Shown here piece after piece: positions 1 through 8,436 of a DNA stretch of 64,000 nucleotides. How positions within the stretch are numbered: the first letter of the stretch is position 1; each line of letters starts with the position of its first letter. The translations under genes were made by a program, and so were the position numbers. Source of the stretch: Tistlia sp040905785 (GTDB lineage: Bacteria; Pseudomonadota; Alphaproteobacteria; Kiloniellales; DSM-21159); NCBI RefSeq assembly GCF_040905785.1, contig NZ_JBBDQW010000078.1, positions 20,414 through 84,413 on the forward strand, read 5' to 3'. The notes below the pieces were generated by a model. The model searched no databases, was not told the origin of the DNA, and saw nothing but the letters and a program-made list of their open reading frames with translations.

Positions 1-551
1 GGCGTCTCGGGATAGAGCTCGGCGATCTCGGCGGCCTCCGGCAGGTGCCAGAAGGGCACCCGCAGGTCGTAGCTCAGGCCGTACTGCTGGAGCAGCGCGA
101 AGCCGGCGCGCCACTTCGGGTCCTGCATGGTCCAGGGCGCGCCGCGCTCGATGCGGTCCGGGCTCGAGGCCGTCGCCGGCTTGGAGCGGATGCCGCGGGT
201 CAGCGGCAGGGCGGCGTGGCCGGCCAGCACCTCCTCGCAGTCCTCGCGCGCCAGCCAGGCGTGGCCGACAACGGCGTTGGGCAGGCCGCTCTCGGCCGCC
301 ACCTCGTGCAGCCAGCGGGTCTCGGCGACCTGGTTGTCGCGGTCCCACTCCGCCTCGACGTGGACCGTTGCGACGACATCGTAGCCGGCCGTGGCGCGGC
401 GGTAGTCGGCCGGCAAGAAGTTGCGCTTTAGCTCCGAGTAGTCGCCCAGGAAGAAGCCGGCCTCCGGATGGTCGGAGAGCCAGGGGTAGTAGTTCCTCTC
501 CAGGTCCCAGAGGTGGTGGTGGGCGTCGACGATCCTGAGGCCCTCGTCCAT
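1..551 (-). CDS. COG3618-type amidohydrolase (TIM-barrel), C-terminus cut by window edge
   Basis: The gene reads leftwards from an ATG at 549-551 and is open to the window edge, so only about 183 N-terminal residues are present. The N-terminus carries IVDAHHHLWDL (about residues 7-17), the metal-binding strand of amidohydrolase family 2 / COG3618 lactonase-like enzymes (relatives of L-fuconolactonase and 2-pyrone-4,6-dicarboxylate lactonase). VHVEAEW and RGIRSKP blocks follow, as in the paralogue at 11.6-12.7 kb, to which it aligns along its length. It lies 31 bp downstream of the TRAP transporter genes on the same strand and is probably the last gene visible in that operon. The family suggests hydrolysis of a lactone or similar ester; the substrate is unknown. 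Confidence 0.85.
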   Translation of the reverse strand, partial: MDEGLRIVDAHHHLWDLERNYYPWLSDHPEAGFFLGDYSELKRNFLPADYRRATAGYDVVATVHVEAEWDRDNQVAETRWLHEVAAESGLPNAVVGHAWLAREDCEEVLAGHAALPLTRGIRSKPATASSPDRIERGAPWTMQDPKWRAGFALLQQYGLSYDLRVPFWHLPEAAEIAELYPET

Positions 552-582
552 GAGTGGTTCTCCTTTCTTGCCGGCTCCTCGC

Positions 583-1869
583 TCAGCCGCCCTTGACCAG
601 GGCCGGCAGGGTCAGGGTCACCGCCGGCACGTAGGAGACCAGCAGCAGCACCGCGAGCAGCACCGCCAGGAACGGCAGGGAGTGCCGGATGACCTGCCCC
701 GCCGGGACGTCGCCGAGGCTGCTGGTGATGAAGATCAGGTAGCCGACCGGCGGCGTGCAGAGCCCGATCATCAGATTGAGCACGATCATCACGCCGAACT
801 GGATCGGATCGAGGCCCAGGCCCGGCAGCAGCGGCACCATCAGCGGCACCAGGATGATCAGCGCGGCGATCGGGTCGAGGAACATGCCGACCGCCAGGAA
901 CAGCAGGTTGAACAGCAGGATCAGCAGCCAGACCGGCGCGCCCGAGCCGGTGATGAGCGCGGCGAAGTCGCGGCTGATGCCCTGGTCGGCGATGATCCAG
1001 GCGAAGATCGAGGAGGCGCCGAGTACGACCAGGACCGAGGCGGTGCCGTGGGCGGCGCGGACCAGCGAGCCACCGATCTCGCGCGGGCCGATGCCGCGGT
1101 AGACCAGGATGCCGATCAGCAACACGTAGAGCGCCGCGATGGCGCCGGCCTCGGTCGGCGTGAAGACGCCGCCGCGGATGCCGCCGACGATGATCACCGG
1201 CGCCAGCAGCGCGAAGAAGGCGTTGCCGGTCTCGCGCAGCACCGTGCGCCCGCCGGCCCGCGGCGTGCGCGGCAGGTCGAGCTGCCCGGCGCGGATGTAG
1301 ACGGCGACGCCGAGGCCGAGCGCGATCAGGATGCCCGGCACGACGCCGGCGAGGAAGATGCCGCCGACCGAGACGCCGGCGAGGACGGCGTAGATGATCA
1401 TCGGGATCGAGGGCGGGATGATCGGCCCCAGGATCGAGGCCGTCTCGACCAGCGCCGCCGCGAAGCCGGCGGGGTAGCCGGCCTTGACCATCGAGCGGAT
1501 CAGCACCGAGCCGACCGCGGCGGCGTCGGCGACGGCCGAGCCCGAGATGCCGGCCATGATGAAGGAGGCGACGATGCCGACCTGCGCCAGCCCGCCGCGC
1601 AGGTGGCCGACCAGGGCCTGGGCGAAACCGAGGATCCGCTGCGTCACCCCGGCCGCGACCATGAACTCGCCGGCCAGGAAGAACAGCGCGATGGCGAGCA
1701 GCGGGAAGTTGTCCATGCCCTGGATGAAGAACTGCGGCACCAGCTCCAGGGGCAGGCCGGGGCGCGTCACCAGCAGGGTGACCAGGGCCGCGGCGAGCAG
1801 CGCGAAGACCAGCGGCACGCCGGCGAAGGCCAGGGCCAGCAGGGTGCCGAGCAGCAGGGCCAGGGTCAT
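583..1869 (-). CDS. dctM: TRAP transporter large permease subunit (DctM)
   Basis: A 428-residue, almost wholly hydrophobic protein of the DctM/TRAP large-subunit family, which moves a carboxylate-type solute across the inner membrane using the sodium gradient. GISGSAVADAAAVGS (about residues 100-115) and the FTPTEAGAIAALY block are the family's conserved loops. The ATG at 1867-1869 is chosen because it overlaps the DctQ stop by 4 bp, as usual for translationally coupled TRAP genes. The longer open frame running back to 3411 is a shadow through DctQ and DctP. The three TRAP genes and the amidohydrolase beyond them form one leftward operon. Confidence 0.93.
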   Translation of the reverse strand: MTLALLLGTLLALAFAGVPLVFALLAAALVTLLVTRPGLPLELVPQFFIQGMDNFPLLAIALFFLAGEFMVAAGVTQRILGFAQALVGHLRGGLAQVGIVASFIMAGISGSAVADAAAVGSVLIRSMVKAGYPAGFAAALVETASILGPIIPPSIPMIIYAVLAGVSVGGIFLAGVVPGILIALGLGVAVYIRAGQLDLPRTPRAGGRTVLRETGNAFFALLAPVIIVGGIRGGVFTPTEAGAIAALYVLLIGILVYRGIGPREIGGSLVRAAHGTASVLVVLGASSIFAWIIADQGISRDFAALITGSGAPVWLLILLFNLLFLAVGMFLDPIAALIILVPLMVPLLPGLGLDPIQFGVMIVLNLMIGLCTPPVGYLIFITSSLGDVPAGQVIRHSLPFLAVLLAVLLLVSYVPAVTLTLPALVKGG

Positions 1870-2348
1870 CGCCCGGCCGGCCCCGGGCCGTCGGGGGGTC
1901 GCGAGCGCTCGAGGAAGGCGAGCAGCGTCGTCACGATCCACAGGCCGCCGCCGATCACCAGCGACCAGTAGAGGTACTGCAGGGACAGGTCGAGCGCCGT
2001 GTAGCGATCGTAGACGGTCAGCGCGATCAGCCCGAAGGCCTTCCAGATCAGCAGGCCGAGCAGGCCGACCGAGAGCAGCGCCACGGCGACCTCGAGGACC
2101 CGCCGCGCGCCGCCGCGGCCGAGCCGCTCCGGCAGGATGTCGATGCGCAGGTGGGTCGTGCGCGAGGCGCCGATCAGCACCAGCCAGACGAACAGCAGGC
2201 GCGTCAGCTCCTCGCTCCAGGGCATCGAGACGCCGAGCAGGTAGCGGGCGACGACGCGGGCGACGGTGACGGCGAGCACCGAGGCCAGCAGCAGGGCCGC
2301 GGCGGCGTCGAGCAGCCGCCGCAGCCAGAGGGTGGCGGAGGCGAGCAC
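1866..2348 (-). CDS. dctQ: TRAP transporter small permease subunit (DctQ)
   Basis: 160 residues with four predicted membrane helices, matching the usual DctQ size. The MPWSEELTRLLFVWLVLIGAS region after helix 2 is the typical small-subunit signature, followed by H-L-R-I-D-I. It pairs with DctM, overlapping it by 4 bp, and with the binding protein just upstream (33 bp gap). Role: essential membrane partner of DctM in the TRAP permease. The C-terminal tail is proline- and glycine-rich. Confidence 0.9.
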   Translation of the reverse strand: MLASATLWLRRLLDAAAALLLASVLAVTVARVVARYLLGVSMPWSEELTRLLFVWLVLIGASRTTHLRIDILPERLGRGGARRVLEVAVALLSVGLLGLLIWKAFGLIALTVYDRYTALDLSLQYLYWSLVIGGGLWIVTTLLAFLERSRPPDGPGPAGR

Positions 2349-2381
2349 GGGCGGCGCGAGCTCGGGTGGCGCGCCGGCCGC

Positions 2382-3359
2382 TCAGTTCATCGATTCGATC
2401 GTCTCGACGATCTCCGGGCCGAACTTCTCGACGTAGCTCTGCTTGACCGGCTCGTAGACCAGGGCCTTGAAGGCCTCGCGGTCGACCTCCTCGACGACCT
2501 CGACGCCGGCCTCCTTGATGGTCGCGAGGTCGGAGTCCGCCTGCTCGCGGTTGAGGTCGCGCTGGAAGATCGCCGCCTCCTGCGCCGCCTCGACCAGGAC
2601 CTGCTGCTGCTCGTCGGTCAGGTCCTGGAACTTGCGCAGGTTCATCGAGACGATCGAGACGGTGTAGGCGTGGTCGGTGAACGACAGGTGGCTCTGGACT
2701 TCCTGGAAACGGTTCGAGCGGATGATGTTCAGCGGGTTCTCCTGGCCGTCGACCGTGCCGGTCTCCAGCGCGAGGTAGACCTCGGTGAAGGCCATCGGCG
2801 TCGGGATCGCATCGAGAAGCTCGAAGGCCTGGACGTGCGCCGGGTTCGGGGTTGTGCGGATCTTCAGGCCGGCGACGTCGGCCGGCCCGCGAACGGCGCG
2901 CTTGCTGTTGGTCAACTTGCGGAAGCCGATCTCCCAGAAGGCGAGGCCCTTGAGGCCGTGCTTCTCGAGCTCGCCGAGCAGCTCGCGGCCGGTGTCGCCG
3001 TCGATCACCGCGTAGACGTGGTCGTAATCGGCGAAGAGGAACGGCAGGTCGAGCACGTTCAGCTTCGGCTCGAAGCGCGTGTAGAAGGGATTGCCGGTCT
3101 GGCCGATCTCGATGGTGCCGAGCCGCACGCCCTCCAGCACCGTCGGGTCGTTGCCCAGCTCGCCGGCCGGATGGATGGTGACCGTGACCTCGCCGCCGGT
3201 GCGCTCGGCGACGATCTCGGCGAAGCGCTCGGCGGCGGCGTGGTGGCTGTCGCTGGTCGGCTGGGTATGGGCGAAGCGCAGCACCGTCTCGGCGTGAAGC
3301 GGGGCGGCCAGCGCCGACAGCGCGAGGGCCGAGGCCGCAAGCAGAGTCATGGCCTTCAT
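2382..3359 (-). CDS. dctP: TRAP transporter substrate-binding protein (DctP)
   Basis: 325 residues beginning with a Sec signal peptide (MKAMTLLAASALALSALA, cleavage near the APLHA-ET junction), so the mature protein is periplasmic. The mature start ETVLRFAHTQP and the later KLTNSKRAVRGPADVAGLKIR are standard DctP blocks; the arginine in the latter corresponds to the carboxylate-binding arginine of the family. The ATG at 3357-3359 is preferred over an upstream in-frame start at 3416 because it gives a clean signal peptide and has AGGGAGGA just upstream. The substrate is unknown, but the linked amidohydrolases and GntR regulator suggest a sugar-acid or lactone-type carboxylate. A probable GntR operator lies about 47 bp upstream. 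Confidence 0.93.
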   Translation of the reverse strand: MKAMTLLAASALALSALAAPLHAETVLRFAHTQPTSDSHHAAAERFAEIVAERTGGEVTVTIHPAGELGNDPTVLEGVRLGTIEIGQTGNPFYTRFEPKLNVLDLPFLFADYDHVYAVIDGDTGRELLGELEKHGLKGLAFWEIGFRKLTNSKRAVRGPADVAGLKIRTTPNPAHVQAFELLDAIPTPMAFTEVYLALETGTVDGQENPLNIIRSNRFQEVQSHLSFTDHAYTVSIVSMNLRKFQDLTDEQQQVLVEAAQEAAIFQRDLNREQADSDLATIKEAGVEVVEEVDREAFKALVYEPVKQSYVEKFGPEIVETIESMN

Positions 3360-3405
3360 CGTCTCTATCCTCCCTGATGTGGTTTTCTTGGTTATCAAAG
3401 GACGG

Positions 3406-3415
3406 TGGCATACCA
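3406..3415. promoter_or_regulatory. Putative GntR (FadR-type) operator, TRAP side
   Basis: TGGCATACCA is a near-perfect palindrome (TGG-N4-CCA) upstream of dctP. It matches the T-N-G-T-N-N-N-A-C-N-A style of FadR-subfamily GntR sites and recurs as TCGCATACCA (3551-3560) and TTGTATACCA (12747-12756). The regulator is inferred to be the GntR protein encoded at 5069-5791. Confidence 0.5.
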
Positions 3416-3550
3416 AAAAACGACCGTCAATCGGCCCCGGCGCAGCCCTGCCGGGCGCGGTGCAAGGGGCTGAAACCGATGCGCTTACCGAGGGAGCGGC
3501 CGCACCTGCCCCTCGGCCGCGCGGGAGAGAATTGACCCTGTCTCGATCGC

Positions 3551-3560
3551 TCGCATACCA
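3551..3560. promoter_or_regulatory. Putative GntR operator, COG4091-gntR side
   Basis: TCGCATACCA lies 66 bp before the rightward COG4091-gntR unit. It shares eight of ten positions with the site at 3406-3415, so the divergent region carries two copies, one for each direction. It is less palindromic than the other two sites. Confidence 0.4.
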
Positions 3561-3625
3561 TCGTCGCTCGCGGCAGACGCGAACGCCAGCGGTCCCGCCT
3601 GCCCCATCGAAAGGCCCGAAAGCCC

Positions 3626-5014
3626 ATGAATCTCGAAGCCCTGCTCGGCCGGTCCGACGGCAGAGTCTTCCGCGTCGGCCTGGTCGGGGTTGGCGAGTTC
3701 GGCCGCAGCTTCCTGTCGCAGGCGCGGCTCGTGCCGGACCTCAGCGCCCGCGTCGCCTGCGACCGCGACGTCGAGCGCGCCGCCGCGGCTTTCCGCGACG
3801 TCGGCCTCGCCGCCGAGGAAATCCGGATCTGCGACAGCCCGGCCGCCGCCGGGACCGCGCTGGAGGCGGGCCAGGCGGTGGTCGTGGCCGACGCAGAGCT
3901 GCTGGTCGGCCTGCCGCTCGACGTCGTCGTCGAGGCGACCGGCGAGCCCGGGCATGCGGCGGCCATCGCCGAGGCGGCGATCGCGGCCGGCAAGCACGTG
4001 GTCATGGTGACCAAGGAGGCCGAGAGCGTGGTCGGCCCGCTGCTCGCCCACAAGGCCCGGCAGGCCGGCGTCGTCCACACGCCGGTCGACGGCGACCAGC
4101 CGAGCCTGCTGATCGGCTTGGTCGCCTGGTCGCGCCTGCTCGGCCTCGAGATCGTCGCCGCCGGCAAGGCCAGCGAATACGACTTCGTCTACGATCCCGC
4201 GGCCGGCAGCGTGACCGCCCAGGGCCGCACCGTGGCCCTGCCCGGCTTCGGCGCCCACTGGTCCTGCGCGCCCTCGGAGCTGCGCGAGGCGGTTGCGGCG
4301 CGCGCGGGCCTGCTGGCCGGCTTCGCGCACCGCACGGTGCCGGATCTCTGCGAGATGACCATCGTCTGCAACGCCACCGGCCTCGGCGTCGACCGGCCGG
4401 CGCTGCACGCCCCGATCGCCCGCACCCTGGAGCTGCCCGACCTGTTCGGCGCCGAGGCGGGGGGCGGCCTGCTGTCCCGCGAGGGCGTGGTCGACATCTT
4501 CAACTGCCTGCGCCGGCCCGACGAGCTGTCCTTCGCCGGCGGCGTCTTCGTGGTCGCGCGCACGCCCGATCCCGTGACCGGCCGGCTGTTCAAGGACAAG
4601 GGCATCCCGGTCAGCGGCGACGACGGCCGCGTGCTGATCCACAACCCGGTGCACCTGCTCGGCGCCGAGGCGCCGATGTCGGTGCTCTCGGCCTGCCGGG
4701 CCGGCCGCTCGACGGCCGGCGAGGACGTGCGGCCGCGCGTCGACCTGACTGCCGTCGCCGACCGGGCGATCGCAGCGGGCACGCGCTTCGAGATCGGCCA
4801 CCGCCACGAGATCGGCGGCCTGCGGCCGGCGATGCTGCCGGCGGCACCGCTCGGCGCGGCGACGCCGCTGCCCTACTACCTGCTGGCCGGCGCCGTCGCC
4901 CGCGTCGAGATCGCCGAGGGCGCGGCGGTGACAGCCGGCATGGTCGAGATTCCGGAGGATTCGGTCCTGCACCGCCTGCGCCGGGAGCAGGACGCGCTGT
5001 TCTTCGGAGGCTGA
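3626..5014 (+). CDS. COG4091 homoserine-dehydrogenase-like protein with C-terminal SAF domain
   Basis: 462 residues. A Rossmann NAD(P)-binding motif, VGLVGVGEFGRSF, is at about residues 18-30. A substrate-domain core similar to homoserine dehydrogenase follows (VVEATGEPGHAA; KHVVMVTKEAE). A C-terminal SAF-like segment (PYYLLAGAVARVEIAEGAAVTAGMVEI) gives the COG4091 architecture. These proteins are not proven homoserine dehydrogenases; in other genomes they sit beside TRAP transporters and sugar-acid genes, as here. The gene starts at ATG 3626 and is divergent from the TRAP operon. It is followed 54 bp later by the GntR regulator, probably on the same transcript. Reaction inferred only as oxidation or reduction of a small hydroxy- or oxo-acid. 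Confidence 0.85.
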   Translation: MNLEALLGRSDGRVFRVGLVGVGEFGRSFLSQARLVPDLSARVACDRDVERAAAAFRDVGLAAEEIRICDSPAAAGTALEAGQAVVVADAELLVGLPLDVVVEATGEPGHAAAIAEAAIAAGKHVVMVTKEAESVVGPLLAHKARQAGVVHTPVDGDQPSLLIGLVAWSRLLGLEIVAAGKASEYDFVYDPAAGSVTAQGRTVALPGFGAHWSCAPSELREAVAARAGLLAGFAHRTVPDLCEMTIVCNATGLGVDRPALHAPIARTLELPDLFGAEAGGGLLSREGVVDIFNCLRRPDELSFAGGVFVVARTPDPVTGRLFKDKGIPVSGDDGRVLIHNPVHLLGAEAPMSVLSACRAGRSTAGEDVRPRVDLTAVADRAIAAGTRFEIGHRHEIGGLRPAMLPAAPLGAATPLPYYLLAGAVARVEIAEGAAVTAGMVEIPEDSVLHRLRREQDALFFGG

Positions 5015-5068
5015 GGCCCGGCTTCCGCGACGCCGCCGTTACATGCTATGGAGCAGGCGGAGATCATC

Positions 5069-5791
5069 ATGGCCGACAAGGTAAGCGTTCTTCCGGGCCG
5101 CGCCTCGCCCCCTTCCCTCGCCAGGTCGCCCGGCTCCAAGGGCGCGAGGGTCGCCGAGCGCATCCGCGAGATGATCATCCAGGACGAGCTGCCGCCGGGG
5201 GCGCCGATCCGCGAGCGCACCCTCTCCGAGCGGCTCAGCGTCTCGCGCACGCCGCTGCGCGAGGCCCTGAAGATCCTCTCCGTCGAGGGGCTGGTCGAGC
5301 TGCACCCGAACCGCGGCGCGCTGGTCGCCGCGCCCAGCGCCACCGAGATCCGCGAGCTGCTGCAGCTGCTGGGCGTGCTCGAGGCCTTCGCCGCCGAGCT
5401 CGCCTGCCGCTCGATCAGCGAGGCGGAGCTCGCGGAGCTGCGCGCCCTGCACTTCGAGATGCTCGCCGCCTATACCCGCGGCGACCGGCTCGGCTACTTC
5501 AAGCGCAACCAGGACATCCACCTGGCGCTGGTGCGCGCCTCGGGCAACCAGGCGCTGATCGCACACCACCGGGTGCTCAACGCCCGCGTCTACCGCGCCC
5601 GCTACATCTGCAATCTCAAGACCCAGCGCTGGGAAAGCGCGATCAAGGAGCACGAGCAGATCCTCGATGCGCTGGTCGCCCGCGACGCCGAGGGCCTAGC
5701 CGAGATCCTGCGCCGGCACGTGCTCCAGGCCTGGGACAAGATGCAGGAGATCCTGGCCGAGGCCGCCCGCCCCGAGGCCGCCGCCTCCTGA
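5069..5791 (+). CDS. GntR-family transcriptional regulator, FadR subfamily (FCD domain)
   Basis: 240 residues. The N-terminal winged helix-turn-helix (about residues 25-90) contains GAPIRERTLSERLSVSRTPLREAL, the classic GntR recognition helix. The C-terminal helical FCD effector domain (ELLQLLGVLEAFAAELACRSI onward) ends in the usual REHEQIL-like helix and two His-bearing helices. ATG 5069 is preferred over the ATG at 5048 because CGGAG lies six bases before it. The gene is next to the COG4091 dehydrogenase and is the natural candidate to bind the three TNGYATACCA sites in this region. FCD proteins bind small carboxylates and normally repress until the ligand is present. Confidence 0.92.
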   Translation: MADKVSVLPGRASPPSLARSPGSKGARVAERIREMIIQDELPPGAPIRERTLSERLSVSRTPLREALKILSVEGLVELHPNRGALVAAPSATEIRELLQLLGVLEAFAAELACRSISEAELAELRALHFEMLAAYTRGDRLGYFKRNQDIHLALVRASGNQALIAHHRVLNARVYRARYICNLKTQRWESAIKEHEQILDALVARDAEGLAEILRRHVLQAWDKMQEILAEAARPEAAAS

Positions 5792-5843
5792 GCCCGGCGA
5801 GCCGGCACTGCCACGCCACTCGAGGAAGCGGCACCTCCTCTTC

Positions 5844-5870
5844 GCTTCGTCCCGAGACTGTCGAGGGGCG
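5844..5870. repeat. REP-like element (single copy)
   Basis: GCTTCGTCCCGAGACTGTCGAGGGGCG lies between the end of gntR and the end of the gamma-carbonic-anhydrase-like gene. It is of the same type as the inverted pair at 26631-26725 (core CTTCGTSCCGAGCCTGTCGAGG). Short interspersed sequences of this type are common between convergent genes in high-GC alphaproteobacteria. Confidence 0.55.
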
Positions 5871-5882
5871 TGGGACGACCTC

Positions 5883-6404
5883 TCAGTCCAGGGCGACCAG
5901 GCGGGTGCGGTAGAGGCGGCACTTGTCGGCATAAGAAACAGCCGACTCGCGCAGGCGCTCGCGGTGCACCTCGGAGAGCGTCTTCACGACCTTGCCCGGC
6001 GAGCCGAGGACCAGGGAGTTGTCGGGGATCTCGCTGCCCTCCGTGACCAGGCTGTTGGAGCCGATCAGGCAGTTCCGGCCGATCCGGGCGTGGTTCAGCA
6101 CGACGCTGCCGATGCCGATCAGCGAGCCCTCGCCGACCGTGCAGCCGTGCAGCATGACCAGGTGGCCGACGGTCACGCCCGGGCCGACGACCAGCGGCAC
6201 GCCGGGGTCGGTGTGCAGCACCGAGCCGTCCTGGATGTTCGAGCCCTCGCCGATCTCGATCAGGTCGTTGTCGCCGCGCAGGGTCGCGCCCCACCAGACG
6301 CTCGCCTGGCGGCGCAGCACGACCCGGCCGATCACCGTGGCGTTGGGCGCGACCCAGGCCTCCTCGTCGACCTCGGGCCGAACGCCGTCCAGTTCGTACA
6401 GCAT
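5883..6404 (-). CDS. Gamma-carbonic-anhydrase-family protein (left-handed beta-helix hexapeptide)
   Basis: 173 residues forming repeated hexapeptides (IGRVVL, IEIGEG, VGPGVTVG, IGRNCLIG) of the left-handed beta-helix fold. His64, His81 and His86 reproduce the three zinc ligands of gamma-class carbonic anhydrases, including the 5-residue spacing of the last pair. Family members may have carbonic anhydrase activity or act in CoA-linked pathways (PaaY/CaiE type). The gene lies 8 bp downstream of the CoA-transferase gene on the same strand, so a PaaY/CaiE-like supporting role in that catabolic operon is plausible. ATG at 6402-6404. Confidence 0.87.
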   Translation of the reverse strand: MLYELDGVRPEVDEEAWVAPNATVIGRVVLRRQASVWWGATLRGDNDLIEIGEGSNIQDGSVLHTDPGVPLVVGPGVTVGHLVMLHGCTVGEGSLIGIGSVVLNHARIGRNCLIGSNSLVTEGSEIPDNSLVLGSPGKVVKTLSEVHRERLRESAVSYADKCRLYRTRLVALD

Positions 6405-6412
6405 GGCTGCTC

Positions 6413-7627
6413 CTACTCCTGCGTGGCGCCGCCAGCCTCGCCGATCGCGCCCGCCTGCGCCAGGGCGTCGATCTCGGCCTCGGCGTAGCCGTGCTCCAGC
6501 AGCACGGCGCGGGTGTCCTGGCCGAGCAGCGGCGCGCCCCAGCGCGGGCCGCCGGGCGTGTCGGAGAACTTGATCGGCAGGCCCAGGGTCTTGACCGGCC
6601 CCAGGGTCGAGTGCTCGACCTCGACGACCATGTCGCGGGCCAGGATCTGCGGGTCGCGGTGCATCTCGGCGATGTCGTAGACGGGCCCGGCCGGCACCCC
6701 GGCGGCCTCCAGGGCGGCCAGCCAGTCCTCGGCGCTGCGCTTGCGGAACTGCTCGTTGAGCGCCGCCTCCAGCTCGCCCAGGTGGGCCATGCGCTGGGCG
6801 TTGGTCTCGAAGCGCGGGTCGGCGGCCAGCTCCGGCACGCCGAGCAGCTCGACCAGCCGGCGCCAGTTGGTCTCGTTGGCGCCGCCGACGACGATCCAGC
6901 CGTCCGAGGCCTCGAAGGCCTGGTAGGGCGCGTTCAGCGGGTGCGCCGAGCCCATCGGCCCCGGCGCCTCGCCGGTCGCCAGGGTGATGGCCGACTGCCA
7001 GTAGGTCTGGATCGCGCCGGCCTCGAGCAGGGAGGTGTCGACCATCTGGCCCTTGCCGGTCTGCTCGCGGCTGCGCAGCGCCGCCAGGATGCCGATCGTC
7101 GCCAGCAGGCCGGCGGTGATGTCGGTCAGGGGCGCGCCGCACTTGACCGGCGGCTCGCCCTTGCGGGTGCCGGTGATCGACATGATGCCGCTCATCGCCT
7201 GGGTCACCAGGTCGAAGCCGCCGCGGTCCTTGTAGGGCCCGGTGCGGCCGAAGCCCGAGATCGCGCAGTAGATCAGGCCCGGATTCTCGGCGCGCAGGCT
7301 CTCGTAGTCGAAGCCGAGCTTCGGCAGGGTCTGGCGCCGGTAGTTCTCGACCAGCACGTCGGCGTCCTTCAGCAGGCGGCGCAGCACCTGCTTGCCGCCC
7401 TCGGTGCGCAGGTCGAGGGCGATGCCGCGCTTGCTGCGGTTCATCATCAGGAAGGCCGCCGATTGGTCGCCGATCGCCGGCGGGATCGAGCGCCGGGTGT
7501 CGTCGCCACCGGCCAGCTTCTCGACCTTGATGACGTCGGCGCCCATGTCGGCGAGCATCAGGGTGCAGGTCGGCCCTGCCATGATGTGGGTCATGTCGAC
7601 GACCTTGAGTCCGGCCAGTGCAGTCAT
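6413..7627 (-). CDS. Class III CoA transferase (CaiB/BaiF family)
   Basis: 404 residues, the usual length for family III. The N-terminal block LAGLKVVDMTHIMAGPTCTLMLADMGADVIKVE is the family signature. FDLVTQAMSGIMSITG (about residues 138-153) contains the conserved catalytic aspartate, probably Asp139. The C-terminal EALLNEQF-type helix and GLPIKFSDTPG segment are also typical. It would activate an acid by moving CoA from an acyl-CoA. It lies 26 bp after the enoyl-CoA hydratase homologue in an operon with TctABC, so the imported carboxylate is probably made into its CoA thioester here. ATG at 7625-7627. Confidence 0.9.
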   Translation of the reverse strand: MTALAGLKVVDMTHIMAGPTCTLMLADMGADVIKVEKLAGGDDTRRSIPPAIGDQSAAFLMMNRSKRGIALDLRTEGGKQVLRRLLKDADVLVENYRRQTLPKLGFDYESLRAENPGLIYCAISGFGRTGPYKDRGGFDLVTQAMSGIMSITGTRKGEPPVKCGAPLTDITAGLLATIGILAALRSREQTGKGQMVDTSLLEAGAIQTYWQSAITLATGEAPGPMGSAHPLNAPYQAFEASDGWIVVGGANETNWRRLVELLGVPELAADPRFETNAQRMAHLGELEAALNEQFRKRSAEDWLAALEAAGVPAGPVYDIAEMHRDPQILARDMVVEVEHSTLGPVKTLGLPIKFSDTPGGPRWGAPLLGQDTRAVLLEHGYAEAEIDALAQAGAIGEAGGATQE

Positions 7628-7653
7628 GGGCAGCGGGATCCTTATTCCTGAGA

Positions 7654-8436
7654 TTACCGGCCGACGAAGGTCGGCTTCTGCTTCGCGAGGAAGGCGCGGT
7701 AGCCGATGCGGAAGTCCTCGCTGTCGAAGCAGGCGAAGCTCTCGTCGCGCTCCTCGGCGGTCAGCGGACGCGGGTCGAGCAGGCGGTTGGCGAACTTCTT
7801 GTGCCAGCGCGCGACCAGCGGCGCACCCTCGGCGATCAGGTGCGCGCGCTCGAGGACTTGGTCCTCGTAGTCGGCGAGCGGCGCCAGGTGGTTGATCAGG
7901 CCCATACGCAGCGCCTCCTCGGCGCCGAACAGGTCGCCCTCGAGCAGGATGCGCAGGGCGTTGGCCTTGCCGACCGCCTCGAGCAGCCCCTCCATCTCCT
8001 CGTAGGCGACGACCAGGCCCAGGCGCTTGACCGGAATGCCGAAGCGCGCGTCCTCGGCGGCGAGGCGCAGGTCGGCGCAAAGCGCCAGCTCCAGGCCGCC
8101 GCCGACGCAGAGGCCGCGGATCGCCGCCAGCACCGGGTGCCGGCACTGCTTGACGGCGGCGAGCGCGCCGTGGGTGCGCTCGGCGAAGCGGCGGGCGCGC
8201 GCCGAGTCGCCGCGGTTCTCCTCGAACTCCGAGATGTCGGCGCCGGCGCCGAAGGCCTTGTCGCCGGCGCCGGTCAGGATCACGCAGCGCAGCGTCTCGT
8301 CGGCGTCGAGGTCGCGCATCAGCGCGCCCAGGCTGTCCCACATGGCGTTGTCGAGCGCGTTGCGGCGCTCCTGGTGGTCGATCACCACCCGCACGATGCC
8401 CTCGCCGAGCGGCTCGGCCCGGATCTGTCCCGTCAT
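7654..8436 (-). CDS. Enoyl-CoA hydratase/isomerase family protein
   Basis: 260 residues of the crotonase superfamily. The oxyanion-hole segments KAFGAGADISEF (about residues 60-71) and IRGLCVGGGLELALCADLRLA (about 106-126) are clear. Of the two catalytic glutamates of classical enoyl-CoA hydratase, the first is present (Glu116 in GGGLELAL). The second position, 20 residues on in FGIPVKRLG, is Val136. The protein may therefore be an isomerase, hydrolase or other crotonase-fold enzyme rather than a true hydratase. It overlaps the end of tctA by 4 bp (translational coupling). Confidence 0.88.
   Translation of the reverse strand: MTGQIRAEPLGEGIVRVVIDHQERRNALDNAMWDSLGALMRDLDADETLRCVILTGAGDKAFGAGADISEFEENRGDSARARRFAERTHGALAAVKQCRHPVLAAIRGLCVGGGLELALCADLRLAAEDARFGIPVKRLGLVVAYEEMEGLLEAVGKANALRILLEGDLFGAEEALRMGLINHLAPLADYEDQVLERAHLIAEGAPLVARWHKKFANRLLDPRPLTAEERDESFACFDSEDFRIGYRAFLAKQKPTFVGR

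Noticed and set aside
550..3377. Long rightward open frames opposite the TRAP genes (473 and 408 codons)
   Set aside because: They are antisense shadows typical of high-G+C DNA: low-complexity Arg/Gln/Asp/Gly proteins with no family features, while the leftward frames encode clear DctM, DctQ and DctP.
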